From assembly GCF_005239135.1 (NCBI RefSeq), contig NZ_QKNX01000006.1:116616-180615 (forward strand): a stretch of DNA of 64,000 nt. The letters are read 5' to 3'. The notes below the pieces were generated by a model, which had not been told where the DNA came from, made no database searches, and was given only the letters and a program-made list of their open reading frames with translations. This DNA is from Natronomonas salsuginis (GTDB lineage: Archaea; Halobacteriota; Halobacteria; Halobacteriales; Haloarculaceae). This document shows positions 54,295-62,701 of this stretch, one piece after another (position 1 is the stretch's first letter; each line of letters starts with the position of its first letter). The position numbers and the translations under genes are program-made.

Positions 54295-56679
54295 TCATCG
54301 CGTCCCCTCGACGCCGTCAAGCAGTTCGGCGGGCTCGATTCGGCCCAACCGCGTCGCGTTCGCGGTGATGGCGACGGTCATGCCGGCGTCGCCGACGAGC
54401 ACCGCCGCCCACACGGGTACCAAACCGAACGGGACGCTGACCGCGAGCAGGCCCTTCGCGGCGAGACTCGCCCAGACGTTCTGTCGGATCACACCGTTGC
54501 CCGCGTGCGAGAGCTCGTACAGGTACGGGAGCCGGGAGAGATCGTCGCCCATCAGCGCGATGTCCGCGGTTTCGAGCGCGGTGTCCGTACCCGCCGCGGC
54601 CATCGCGATGCCCACCGTCGCCGTCGCCAGCGCCGGGGCGTCGTTGACGCCGTCGCCGACCATCGCGACGCCGCCGTACGCGTCGTCGAGTGCCTCGAGC
54701 GCCTCGACTTTCTCCTCGGGAAGGAGCGAGGCTCGATAGTCGTCGACGCCGAGCTCGGTCGCGATCGCCCGGGCGGTTCGCTCGTTGTCCCCGGTGAGCA
54801 TGACGATCTCTCGGACGCCGAGGTCGTGGAGGCGATCGATCGTCGCCTTCGCCTCCGGCCGAAGCTCGTCGGCGACCGCGATGACCCCCTCGAGTTCGTC
54901 CTCGGTGCCGATCAGGACGACGGTCTTGCCCGCCGATTGCAGCTCGGGGATCGTTCCCTCGAGGAGGTCGAGACAGTCGTTCCGCTCACACAGCTGCTGG
55001 CTCTTCGTCGTCACGACCCCTCCGTCGGTCGCGGCGTGGACGTGGGACAGATCGAACCCCAAACTCTCGAACAGCCCCGGCTTGCCGGCGTAGTGTCGCG
55101 TCCCGTGGACGGCCGCCTCGACCCCCTTGCCGGTGATGCTCTCGAACCCCCGCACCTCGGGCGCGTCGATCGCTCGGTCCGCGGCGTGTTCGACGATCGC
55201 CTCGCCGATCGGATGCTCCGATCGAGCCTCCAGTCCACGGGCGCATCGAAGCACGTCCGCTTCCGTGTTCCCGTTTAGCGGGATCACGTCGGTGACGGTG
55301 AGCTCGCCTCGCGTGAGCGTCCCCGTCTTGTCCATGGCGATCGCCTCGACCTCTCCCATCGCCTCGAGGTGGTTGCCGCCCTTGATCAGGACGCCGTTTT
55401 TCGCCCCGCTCGTGATCCCGGAGACGACCGAGACGGGCGTCGAGATGACGAACGCGCAGGGACACGCGAGGACGATCAGCGTGAGCCCGTAGAGGAACCA
55501 CACGTTCCAGGCCGCCGGGAACGTGTGGGCGTAGCCGGCGACGAGTTCCACCGCCACGGGCTCCGTCAGGAGAAGCGGCGGCACGACCGCGGTGAGGACC
55601 GCGAGCGTAACGACGACCGGCGTGTAGCGAGCGGCGAACCGGTCGACGAACTCCTCGCGCTCGGTCTTGGCGGCCTGTGCGTCCTCGACCATCTCGACGA
55701 TCCGCGAGAGGGTGTTGTCGCTCGCCTCGGACCCCACCTCGAGTTCGAGATACCCCGACTCGTTGATCGTGCCGGCGTACACCGCGTCGCCCTCGATCTT
55801 ATCGACGGGCACGGACTCACCCGTGATCGGCGCCTGATTCACCGCGCTCTCGCCCTCGACGACGGTCCCGTCCATCGGGATCTTCTCGCCCGGACGAACG
55901 AGGACGACGTCGCCGATCTCGACGTCCTCGACGGGGATGGTGACGGACTCTCCATCGCGGCGGACGGTCGCCTCGTCGGGCGAGAGATCCATCAGCTCCC
56001 GGAGGGAGTTGCGCGCGCGGTCGATCGAGTGCCGTTCGAGGAGCTCGGCCACGCTGAACAGGACCGCAAGCAGCGCCGCTTCCAGATACAGTCCGGCTCC
56101 GAACCCGAGGCTGGCGGCGAGCGCGCCGATGATCGCGATCGACATCAGCAGGTCGATGTCGAGGGTGCGGTTCCGGAGGGAGTAATAGCCGCTCCGGAGG
56201 ATCGTCGCGCCGGCCGTCGCGACGGCCGCGAGAAAGAGGAGGTCGGCGACGAACAGCTCCCGGCCGAGGACGCTCGCCACCTCCGCGTTGACGCCCGTCG
56301 TCACGAACTCGACGAGGAGGCCAATGAGGGCAACTCCGCCGCTGACCCCCGTCTTTATCGCGCGCTCGCTCCTCCAGACGCTCTCCGGCGCGTCGCCAGC
56401 GGTCGTCTCACCCGCCGGTGATTCGATATCCGCTCTCGCGTCGCCCGAAACGCTCGTGACTTCGTATCCGGCGCGTTCGATCGCGCGCACGAGATCGCGC
56501 GCCGAGAGCGTCGCGGCGTCGTAGCTCGCGACGACCGTGCCGGCCGTCGGCCGCGTCTCGTACCGGGCGATGCCGTCGAGATCACCGAGCGAGGTCTCGA
56601 CCTTTCCCGCACACGACGGGCAGTCCATCTCGGGGACCTCGAATCGGACCTCGGCGACGGCTTCGACTGCTCCGCTCAC
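54295..56679 (-). CDS. zntA: Zinc/cadmium-type P1B heavy-metal ATPase
   Basis: This 794-residue ATPase has an N-terminal HMA domain with the metal site EMDCPSCAGK, eight helices, the P1B-2 membrane motif CPCAFVISTP, the phosphorylation motif MDKTGTLTRG, MVGDGVNDAPAL, and the C-terminal AAKGLL...VGDAGMTVAITANATRL carrying the Lys and Asp that mark the Zn/Cd/Pb group. It should export divalent zinc or cadmium. A minus-strand TATA (complement of TGTTATACA near 56719-56727) predicts a short leader. It is divergent from crcB. Confidence 0.9.
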   Translation of the reverse strand: MSGAVEAVAEVRFEVPEMDCPSCAGKVETSLGDLDGIARYETRPTAGTVVASYDAATLSARDLVRAIERAGYEVTSVSGDARADIESPAGETTAGDAPESVWRSERAIKTGVSGGVALIGLLVEFVTTGVNAEVASVLGRELFVADLLFLAAVATAGATILRSGYYSLRNRTLDIDLLMSIAIIGALAASLGFGAGLYLEAALLAVLFSVAELLERHSIDRARNSLRELMDLSPDEATVRRDGESVTIPVEDVEIGDVVLVRPGEKIPMDGTVVEGESAVNQAPITGESVPVDKIEGDAVYAGTINESGYLELEVGSEASDNTLSRIVEMVEDAQAAKTEREEFVDRFAARYTPVVVTLAVLTAVVPPLLLTEPVAVELVAGYAHTFPAAWNVWFLYGLTLIVLACPCAFVISTPVSVVSGITSGAKNGVLIKGGNHLEAMGEVEAIAMDKTGTLTRGELTVTDVIPLNGNTEADVLRCARGLEARSEHPIGEAIVEHAADRAIDAPEVRGFESITGKGVEAAVHGTRHYAGKPGLFESLGFDLSHVHAATDGGVVTTKSQQLCERNDCLDLLEGTIPELQSAGKTVVLIGTEDELEGVIAVADELRPEAKATIDRLHDLGVREIVMLTGDNERTARAIATELGVDDYRASLLPEEKVEALEALDDAYGGVAMVGDGVNDAPALATATVGIAMAAAGTDTALETADIALMGDDLSRLPYLYELSHAGNGVIRQNVWASLAAKGLLAVSVPFGLVPVWAAVLVGDAGMTVAITANATRLGRIEPAELLDGVEGTR

Positions 56680-56834
56680 TGAGCGAGACTAGCTCCCCGA
56701 ATCGTATCAATCACGCTGTTATACACTGCCAGCTTGCTAGTAACAATTTATAGATCTAACACGAACAAATTAACAACACCACCTATCGGGCCCGGAACCG
56801 CAAGGCATCTGTGGCGCTCCGCTGTGCACCCGGT
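56680..56834. promoter_or_regulatory. Divergent zntA/crcB regulatory region
   Basis: An AT-rich stretch (56705-56775) holds a minus-strand TATA for zntA and CAATTTATAG (56744-56753) as TATA for crcB. TAGATCTA (56751-56758) is a small palindrome overlapping the latter. The crcB side leaves a leader of about 60 bases that is GC-rich (CGGGCCCGGAACCGCAAGG). I do not see a complete fluoride riboswitch. Confidence 0.45.
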
Positions 56835-57194
56835 ATGGAGCGTCACGCGGCTCTTCTCGTCGCTTCGGGCGGGTTCGCTGGCGCGCTGAGCCGTCACGCC
56901 GTCGCGGTCGTTCTGGCCGAATCGTTCCCGTGGGGGACCCTCGCCGTCAACGTCGTCGGGGCGTTCGCGCTCGGGCTGTTCGTCTACCGGACGCGAGAAC
57001 GCGGCCGCGTCTCGGATCGGACACGACTCGCCGTCTCCACCGGGTTTGTCTCCTCGTTCACCACGTACAGCACCTTCGCGAGCGAGACCGTCGCGCTCGA
57101 TCCGGCGCTCGCCGCGATCAACGTCGTCGCCAACTACGCGCTCGGCCTCGCGGCCGTGCTGGTCGCCCGCGAGGTGGTCCGGTGGCACTCGTGA
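56835..57194 (+). CDS. crcB: Fluoride export channel subunit CrcB (first copy)
   Basis: This 119-residue four-helix protein is a CrcB/Fluc channel subunit. Family marks are SGGFAGALSRHA in helix 1, FPWGTLAVNVVGAFALG in helix 2 with the conserved Asn, and TGFVSSFTTYSTFASE in helix 3 with the TTYSTF phenylalanine track. Fluc dimers are antiparallel, and two paired genes usually make a heterodimer of opposed topologies, as here. The ATG at 56835 was chosen over an upstream in-frame ATG at 56811. Confidence 0.9.
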   Translation: MERHAALLVASGGFAGALSRHAVAVVLAESFPWGTLAVNVVGAFALGLFVYRTRERGRVSDRTRLAVSTGFVSSFTTYSTFASETVALDPALAAINVVANYALGLAAVLVAREVVRWHS

Positions 57195-57532
57195 GCGCGC
57201 TCGCGGTCGGCGTCGGCGGTGCGATCGGAGCCGTCGCCCGCTATGCGGTCAGCCTCGCGATCGAGCGCCAGCACCTCGACACCGTCGCGATCAACGTCTC
57301 GGGGAGCTTCCTCATCGGCGTCGTCCTCGGCTCGAACCTCGGCGGCCCCGCGGCACTCGCGCTGTCGGTCGGCTTCTGCGGCGCGTTCACGACGTTCTCG
57401 TCGTTTGCCGTCGAGACGGCTCGACTCGCGGAGGACGGACATCTCGCCGACGCGGCTCGGTACGCCATCGGCACGCTCCTCGCGGCGCTCGTCGCGGTCC
57501 TCGCTGGATTCGCCGTCGGACGCGCCCTCTGA
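57191..57532 (+). CDS. crcB: Fluoride export channel subunit CrcB (second copy)
   Basis: This 113-residue subunit starts at a GTG inside GTGA, where the first subunit's TGA overlaps it (57191-57194), so translation is coupled. Marks are VGGAIGAVARYAVS, TVAINVSGSFLIGVVLG with the conserved Asn, and VGFCGAFTTFSSFAVE with the TTFSSF track. A GTG at 57182 is an alternative start. The pair probably forms a heterodimeric channel. Confidence 0.9.
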   Translation: MSALAVGVGGAIGAVARYAVSLAIERQHLDTVAINVSGSFLIGVVLGSNLGGPAALALSVGFCGAFTTFSSFAVETARLAEDGHLADAARYAIGTLLAALVAVLAGFAVGRAL

Positions 57533-57535
57533 ATC

Positions 57536-58105
57536 TCAATCGGCGCTGACGCGCTGCATCTCGATCTCGAGATCGCGACCGGTCATCTCGTCGGCGGTTC
57601 GTTTCAGGTCGCGCCGCAGCCGTTCGAACTCTGCCGTCAACTCCCCGTACGCGACGCTCGCCTCCAGTTCGTGGCGGCTCTTTTCGGCCTGGAGCGCGGC
57701 GCGTTTCGACGCCAGCGAAAAGAACTCCTGAAGCTTCTCGTCGTACTCCGTTCGGGTCACGAGCGAGCCGACGACGGTCGTGATATCCCGGCGTTCGACC
57801 GGTTTGACGACGTACTCGTCGAAGCCCATCTCGATGATCCCGAAATCGGGCTCGACCGCCGTGACGATCGCCACCCGGCAGCCGTACCCCTCCTCGCGCA
57901 CGCATCGAACCACATCGTCGCCCGATAGACGCGGCATCAGCCGGTCGATCAACGCCACGTCGACGCGGTCGTCGATCGTTTCGACGGCCTCCGGGCCCCC
58001 GTACGCCGTCTCGACGTCGTATTTGTCGTCGAGCCACGCGGCGTACAGGTCCGCAAGCTGGCTTTCGTCGTCGACGACCAGCACGGTCGGCGTTCCGTCG
58101 GTCAT
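57536..58105 (-). CDS. HalX-type response regulator
   Basis: This 189-residue protein has a receiver domain (VLVVDDES, phosphoacceptor Asp in VALIDRLMP, VTAVEP, Lys in YVVKPVE) followed by a helical HalX domain (residues about 125-185, with FFSLASKRAALQAEKSRHEL). HalX receivers are found in haloarchaea and act as bacterio-opsin-activator-linked regulators; their DNA or protein targets are unclear. It is a clear paralogue of the receiver encoded at 60070 across the srp54 region. It converges on crcB. Confidence 0.85.
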   Translation of the reverse strand: MTDGTPTVLVVDDESQLADLYAAWLDDKYDVETAYGGPEAVETIDDRVDVALIDRLMPRLSGDDVVRCVREEGYGCRVAIVTAVEPDFGIIEMGFDEYVVKPVERRDITTVVGSLVTRTEYDEKLQEFFSLASKRAALQAEKSRHELEASVAYGELTAEFERLRRDLKRTADEMTGRDLEIEMQRVSAD

Positions 58106-58212
58106 ACACTCCCCATGCGACGCTATACCGTCACGGAATACATAGGGGTTCGCGGTCTTCGTGCGGCCGAAACGAAACGTCCATTTAAGTAATCAGACCG
58201 ATTTCCGTCCGG

Positions 58213-58362
58213 TCAGGCCGCGCGGCGCTCTTTGGCCTTCGGCCGGAGTTTCTTGTATCCGCACTTTCGACAGCTTTCGGCACGTTCCGGGTTTCGAGCG
58301 TTACAGCGCATGCAGATCATCTTGTCGAGAATGCGCTTTTCTGCTTCCTCGAAGCTAGCCAT
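58213..58362 (-). CDS. rpl40e: 50S ribosomal protein L40e
   Basis: This 49-residue ribosomal protein starts [17 protein letters not shown] and has the zinc ribbon [19 protein letters not shown] followed by a basic tail ([13 protein letters not shown]). This is the archaeal L40e, which is not fused to ubiquitin. The gene lies between a HalX regulator and srp54. Confidence 0.9.
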   Translation of the reverse strand: MASFEEAEKRILDKMICMRCNARNPERAESCRKCGYKKLRPKAKERRAA

Positions 58363-58544
58363 ACACGACGTGAGACGGTCCCTGCGGATAAACCTAACCG
58401 TTCCGAACTGCTGCGGGCTGTTCCTGGCTTCGGCCGCTCGGAGCGCCCCCACGCGGGCTGACGCCGCGTCGGCTGCCGCCGATCGCCCTCGAGGAGCGGT
58501 CGCGACGAACAAAGCCTTTAGTCTCGACCGTTTAGAGACAGCAA
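58363..58544. promoter_or_regulatory. Divergent region between L40e and srp54
   Basis: No gene and no SRP RNA are recognisable. Near the right end CCTTTAGTCTC (58514-58524) lies about 25 bases before the srp54 ATG and would give a leaderless transcript. GC-rich sequence fills the rest. Confidence 0.4.
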
Positions 58545-59927
58545 ATGGTACTCGACGACCTGGGCAGTTCCCTCCGGGGAACGCTCGACAAACTGCAGGG
58601 GAAGACGACCCTCTCGGAGGACGACGTCGAGGAGATCGTCAAGGAGATCCAGCGCTCGCTCCTGTCGGCCGACGTCGACGTCTCGCTCGTCATGGACCTC
58701 TCGGATTCGATCCGAGAGCGCGCACTCGACGAGGAGCCGCCGGCGGGGACGACCGCCCGCGACCACGTGCTCAAGATCGTCTACGAGGAGATGGTCGAAC
58801 TGGTCGGCGATTCGACTGACCTCCCGCTCGAAGAACAGACGATCGTTCTCGCCGGACTGCAGGGATCGGGGAAGACGACCACCGCCGCGAAGATGGCGTG
58901 GTGGTTCTCGAAGAAGGGGCTCCGCCCCGCCGTCATCCAGACCGACACGTTCCGTCCCGGTGCCTACGAGCAGGCCAGAGAGATGTGCGAGCGCGCGGAG
59001 GTCGACTTCTACGGCGACCCCGACAACGACGACCCCGTCGACATCGCTCGTACGGGGCTCGAAGCGACCGCTGACGCCGACGTCCACATCGTCGATACAG
59101 CGGGTCGACACGCCCTCGAGGACGTGCTGATCGACGAACTCGAACAGATCGAGTCGGTGGTGGACCCCGATCGGAACCTGCTCGTTCTCGACGCCGCGAT
59201 CGGGCAGGGCGCGAAGGATCAGGCCGAGCGGTTCCACGACGCGGTCGGCATCGACGGCGTCGTCATCACGAAGCTCGACGGGACGGCAAAAGGTGGCGGC
59301 GCGCTCGCCGCGGTCGATCAGACCGGCTCCTCGATCGCGTTCCTCGGGACCGGCGAGGAAGTGAAGGACATCGAGCGCTTCGAGCCCTCGGGGTTCATCT
59401 CCCGGCTGCTCGGGATGGGCGATCTCAAACAGCTCTCCGAGCGCGTTGAGCGCGCGATGGCCGAAACGCAGGCCGAGGAGGACTGGGATCCCGAGGACCT
59501 GATGAAGGGGGAGTTCACCCTGAACGACATGCGAAACCAGATGAACGCGATGAACCGGATGGGACCGCTCGATCAGGTCCTCGACATGATTCCCGGGCTT
59601 GGCGGCGGGATCAAGGACCAACTCCCCGACGATGCGATGGACGTGACGCAGGATCGTCTGCGGAGCTTCGAGGTGATCATGGACTCGATGACCGAGGCCG
59701 AACTCGAACACCCCCGCGCGGTCGGCCAGAGCCAGATCGAGCGCATCGCACGCGGCTCGGGCAAGGACGAGGAGACGGTCCGGGAACTGCTCGAACAGCA
59801 CAAGATGATGAGCCAGATGATGAAGCAGTTCCAGGGGATGGGCGACGGAGACATGCAGCGGATGATGAAACAGATGGGTGGTGGCGGTGGCGGCGGTCTC
59901 GGCGGAATGGGGCCGTTCGGCGACTGA
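58545..59927 (+). CDS. srp54: Signal recognition particle protein Srp54
   Basis: This 460-residue GTPase binds signal sequences and the SRP RNA and targets ribosomes to the membrane via FtsY. The N-terminal helical N domain is followed by the G domain: [13 protein letters not shown] (G1), [16 protein letters not shown] (G3), [11 protein letters not shown] (G4/G5). The C-terminal M domain is Met-rich, containing the signal-peptide groove and RNA-binding [13 protein letters not shown]. It ends in a Gly/Met-rich tail ([13 protein letters not shown]). A perfect hairpin follows at 59972-59999. Confidence 0.95.
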   Translation: MVLDDLGSSLRGTLDKLQGKTTLSEDDVEEIVKEIQRSLLSADVDVSLVMDLSDSIRERALDEEPPAGTTARDHVLKIVYEEMVELVGDSTDLPLEEQTIVLAGLQGSGKTTTAAKMAWWFSKKGLRPAVIQTDTFRPGAYEQAREMCERAEVDFYGDPDNDDPVDIARTGLEATADADVHIVDTAGRHALEDVLIDELEQIESVVDPDRNLLVLDAAIGQGAKDQAERFHDAVGIDGVVITKLDGTAKGGGALAAVDQTGSSIAFLGTGEEVKDIERFEPSGFISRLLGMGDLKQLSERVERAMAETQAEEDWDPEDLMKGEFTLNDMRNQMNAMNRMGPLDQVLDMIPGLGGGIKDQLPDDAMDVTQDRLRSFEVIMDSMTEAELEHPRAVGQSQIERIARGSGKDEETVRELLEQHKMMSQMMKQFQGMGDGDMQRMMKQMGGGGGGGLGGMGPFGD

Positions 59928-59971
59928 TTTGGAGCGACGGCGTCCGACTGCCCCCGTGGTGTGATTCCGGC

Positions 59972-59999
59972 GTTTTCAGGCTCCCGAGAGAGTGAAAAC
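59972..59999 (+). terminator. Hairpin downstream of srp54
   Basis: GTTTTCA (59972-59978) and TGAAAAC (59993-59999) form a perfect 7-base stem around a 14-base loop with a smaller CTC/GAG stem inside. It lies 45 bases after the srp54 stop and may end the transcript or stabilise its 3' end. Confidence 0.5.
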
Positions 60000-60069
60000 A
60001 CCGATTAGTCCGAATTTGTGACTTTCTTCCAAACGATTATGTTTCTAGCGTTTGAGTGGACCGTTGGGG

Positions 60070-60729
60070 ATGTCGACCGAAAACGCCACGATTTTGGCCG
60101 TCGACGACGAGCGCGAGCTCGTCGAAATCTATCGAACGTGGTTCGACGGAACGTACGCCGTTCGGGCCGCCTACGGGGGTCGCGAAGCCCTTTCGGCCTT
60201 CGATGAGTCGATCGATCTCGTGTTGCTCGACCGTCGGATGCCCGGGACGTCAGGTGACGACGTGCTCGACGCGCTCCGCGAGGACGGCCACGACGTGCCC
60301 GTCGTCATGGTGACTGCAGTCGAACCCGACGAGGGAATCATCGAACTCCCGTTCGACGAGTACGTGATCAAACCCGTCGATCGGACGAAGCTGCTCGAAG
60401 CGGTCGATCGCGCGCTGACTCGCGCTGAGGACGACACCGCGAGCGACGTGCTCGACGCGCTCGGCGATGAAAAGACGCGACGCTGCTGTCGCGTCCTCAA
60501 CGGCGACGAAAAGAGTGCCCGCGAGATCGCCGACGTGACCGGTTACTCCCTACCGACGGTGTATCGACGGCTCAACACCCTCCGGCAGGCCGGTCTGATC
60601 GACAGCCGGACGACGATCGATCCCGGCGGCGACCACTACGAGGCGTTCACGACGATCACCGAGCGGATCACCGTCGAACTCGGCGAGTTCACCGTTCAGT
60701 GCGAGCCGGTGAGCAAACAGGAAATCTGA
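60070..60729 (+). CDS. Response regulator with C-terminal winged helix
   Basis: This 219-residue protein has a receiver (ILAVDDERELV, Asp in LVLLDRRMP, VTAVEP, Lys in YVIKPVD) closely related to the HalX regulator at 57536. Instead of HalX it has an ArsR/TrmB-like winged helix (DALGDEKTRRCCRVLNGDEK, then REIADVTGYSLPTVYRRLN as the HTH) and a small C-terminal strand domain. It should bind DNA when phosphorylated. The ATG at 60070 was chosen; a weak AT-rich element (CGATTATGTTT, 60032-60042) is in front. No cognate kinase is adjacent. Confidence 0.85.
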   Translation: MSTENATILAVDDERELVEIYRTWFDGTYAVRAAYGGREALSAFDESIDLVLLDRRMPGTSGDDVLDALREDGHDVPVVMVTAVEPDEGIIELPFDEYVIKPVDRTKLLEAVDRALTRAEDDTASDVLDALGDEKTRRCCRVLNGDEKSAREIADVTGYSLPTVYRRLNTLRQAGLIDSRTTIDPGGDHYEAFTTITERITVELGEFTVQCEPVSKQEI

Positions 60730-60795
60730 TGCATTTTCCGGCCGACGCCAGCGGGTAGCAACATCCATAAAACGCCAGAGACCGTACTTCGATCA

Positions 60796-62058
60796 GTGAA
60801 GCGCCTCCACATCCTCGCCGTCTCGCTCCTCGTTGGCATCGCCCTCGCCGCCGCCGTCCCGGCAGCCGCCGACGTCCCCGATGCCCGACTCGTCGTCTCC
60901 GACGTGACGGTGACGCCGGCCGCCCCGGACCCGGGCAACACGACGACCGTCGAGTTCACCGTCGCGAACTCCGGCGGCAGCACGACCGGCGTGGCCGTCG
61001 ATCGCGTGGCTCTCCGGAACCGAACCGACGGCACGGTTCACGCCGAGGCGTCCCGGCTCGGGGCGCTTTCGGTCGGCGACGACGTCACGCTCGAACTCTC
61101 GACGGCGTTCGACGACGCTGGCGTCAAGGATCTCGAACTCGTCGTCGAGACCGAGGACGAGGACGGGGAGACGGTGACGGTCACCCGACCGGTCATGATC
61201 GTCGTCGGCGGCGTCGACGCGGCCGGCATCACCGACGACGTCCAGGTCGATGCCCGAACGGTTCTCCCCTCCGAAATCGACGAGGACGAACAGCTCAACG
61301 TCGATCTCGGCGCCGACGCCAGCGGCCTGTTGGGCGGTGACAGCGAGGAGGACGACGAGGAACTTCGGACGCCGCTCGTCCGCGTCGAGGTGACGAACTT
61401 CGGGACCGCGACCGCGCGTGACGTAGTTGTCGCGCCGTCGACGGCGAACGAATCGCTCGCCCGTCTCGCGGTCGTTGACGTCGCCCCGGGGACCGCCGAG
61501 AGCGTCTTTTTCGACGCGGGTCGGTTCGACGACCCGACGACGATCACCTTCGAGGCGAGTTACACGCTCGGCACCGACCGGAACGCGAGCGAAACGACGC
61601 TCGAGTACCGTCCGAACCGTGGCGAGGTCGTCCTGACCGACGTGGACATGACGCTCGAGGACGGGACGGTGACCGTGACCGGCAACGCCGCGAACCCCGG
61701 GTTGGGCGCGGTCAACGGTGCGATCGTCTCGATCGGTGAGACCGAGTACGTCGAGCCGGCCTATCCGGCTCGGGAGTACTTCGTTGGCACGATCCCCGAG
61801 AGCGAGTTCGTCCGGTTCGACGTGACCGCCGACGTCGATCACGCGAACGCGACGACGGTGCCGCTGACCGTCACCTACCTCGCTGACGGCGACCCGTACG
61901 AGCGGACCGTCGAGCTGGAGTACGACGCCCGATCCGAGTCGGACGAATCCGACGGTGGCTCCGGCGTCCCGCTGTCGGTCGTCGCGGTGATCGGCGGGTC
62001 GGTGGTGATCGCCGGCGGGGCGGCGCTCAGTCGGAGGCGACTCCGTGGCCGCGATTGA
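60796..62058 (+). CDS. Secreted CARDB-type protein, partner of the MacB-like exporter
   Basis: This 420-residue protein starts at a GTG, has a Sec signal (ILAVSLLVGIALAAAVPAAAD), three or four CARDB/COG1361 Ig-like domains (VTPAAPDPGNTTTVEFTVAN and later VEVTNFGTATARDVVVAP), an acidic insert (GGDSEEDDEELRT), and a C-terminal membrane helix (PLSVVAVIGGSVVIAGGAAL) with a basic tail (SRRRLRGRD). It overlaps the ATPase gene by 14 bases, so the three genes 60796-63822 form a tight operon. The layout is that of a membrane-fusion-protein substitute for an archaeal MacAB-like exporter. Confidence 0.8.
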   Translation: MKRLHILAVSLLVGIALAAAVPAAADVPDARLVVSDVTVTPAAPDPGNTTTVEFTVANSGGSTTGVAVDRVALRNRTDGTVHAEASRLGALSVGDDVTLELSTAFDDAGVKDLELVVETEDEDGETVTVTRPVMIVVGGVDAAGITDDVQVDARTVLPSEIDEDEQLNVDLGADASGLLGGDSEEDDEELRTPLVRVEVTNFGTATARDVVVAPSTANESLARLAVVDVAPGTAESVFFDAGRFDDPTTITFEASYTLGTDRNASETTLEYRPNRGEVVLTDVDMTLEDGTVTVTGNAANPGLGAVNGAIVSIGETEYVEPAYPAREYFVGTIPESEFVRFDVTADVDHANATTVPLTVTYLADGDPYERTVELEYDARSESDESDGGSGVPLSVVAVIGGSVVIAGGAALSRRRLRGRD

Positions 62059-62701
62059 GCTGATCGACGTCACCCGCCGGTACGACGGGGGCGGCGAGAC
62101 CGTCGTCGCGCTGGATTCGGTGTCGATGTCAGTCGATCACGGCGAGTTCGTCGCGATCATGGGCCCAAGCGGGAGCGGTAAATCGACGCTTCTGAACGTT
62201 ATCGGCCTCCTCGATTCCTCCGACGAGGGACGGGTCCGGGTCGACGGTGAGGACGTGACTGACATCCCAATCGACGAGCGCACTCGGCTCCGAAAGGAGA
62301 CGATCGGCTTCGTCTTTCAGGACTTCCATCTCATTCCGACGCTTTCGGCGCTCGAAAACGTCGTCATGCCGACGATCTTCGACGCGGGGCCGAAGCGCGA
62401 GCGGGCCGCCGATCTACTCGAGCGGGTCGGGCTGGCCGATCGACTCGACCACCTCCCGGACGAGCTCAGCGGCGGGCAAAAACAGCGCGTCGCGATCGCC
62501 AGAGCGCTCATCAACAGCCCGACGATCGTGCTGGCTGACGAGCCGACGGGCAATCTCGACCGCGATACCGGCGAACGGATCCTCGAGGAACTGACGGCCG
62601 TCACGGGCGACGGCGTCAGCGTCGTCGCCGTCACGCACGATCCGGCCGTCGCGGCCTATGCCGACCGGACGATCGAACTCCGCGACGGGGCGATAACGTG
62701 A
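62045..62701 (+). CDS. ABC transporter ATP-binding protein, MacB/LolD type
   Basis: This 218-residue ATPase has Walker A GPSGSGKSTLLNV, the Q-loop FVFQDFHLIPTL, signature LSGGQKQRVAIARAL, Walker B IVLADEPTGNLD and the H-loop VTHDPAV. These match the MacB/LolD/FtsE branch, which drives mechanotransmission rather than classical substrate passage. It starts at a GTG within the end of the secreted-protein gene (14-base overlap) and its TGA overlaps the GTG of the permease gene. Confidence 0.9.
   Translation: MAAIELIDVTRRYDGGGETVVALDSVSMSVDHGEFVAIMGPSGSGKSTLLNVIGLLDSSDEGRVRVDGEDVTDIPIDERTRLRKETIGFVFQDFHLIPTLSALENVVMPTIFDAGPKRERAADLLERVGLADRLDHLPDELSGGQKQRVAIARALINSPTIVLADEPTGNLDRDTGERILEELTAVTGDGVSVVAVTHDPAVAAYADRTIELRDGAIT

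Noticed and set aside
56770..56834. Possible fluoride riboswitch before crcB
   Set aside because: The leader contains AACCGC and a CTGTGGCGCTCC stretch that recall part of the crcB motif, but the conserved GATGG-type 5' half and matching stems are not present, so I do not call it.
58363..58544. SRP RNA gene next to srp54
   Set aside because: The interval is shorter than archaeal 7S RNA and lacks its conserved helix 8 features.
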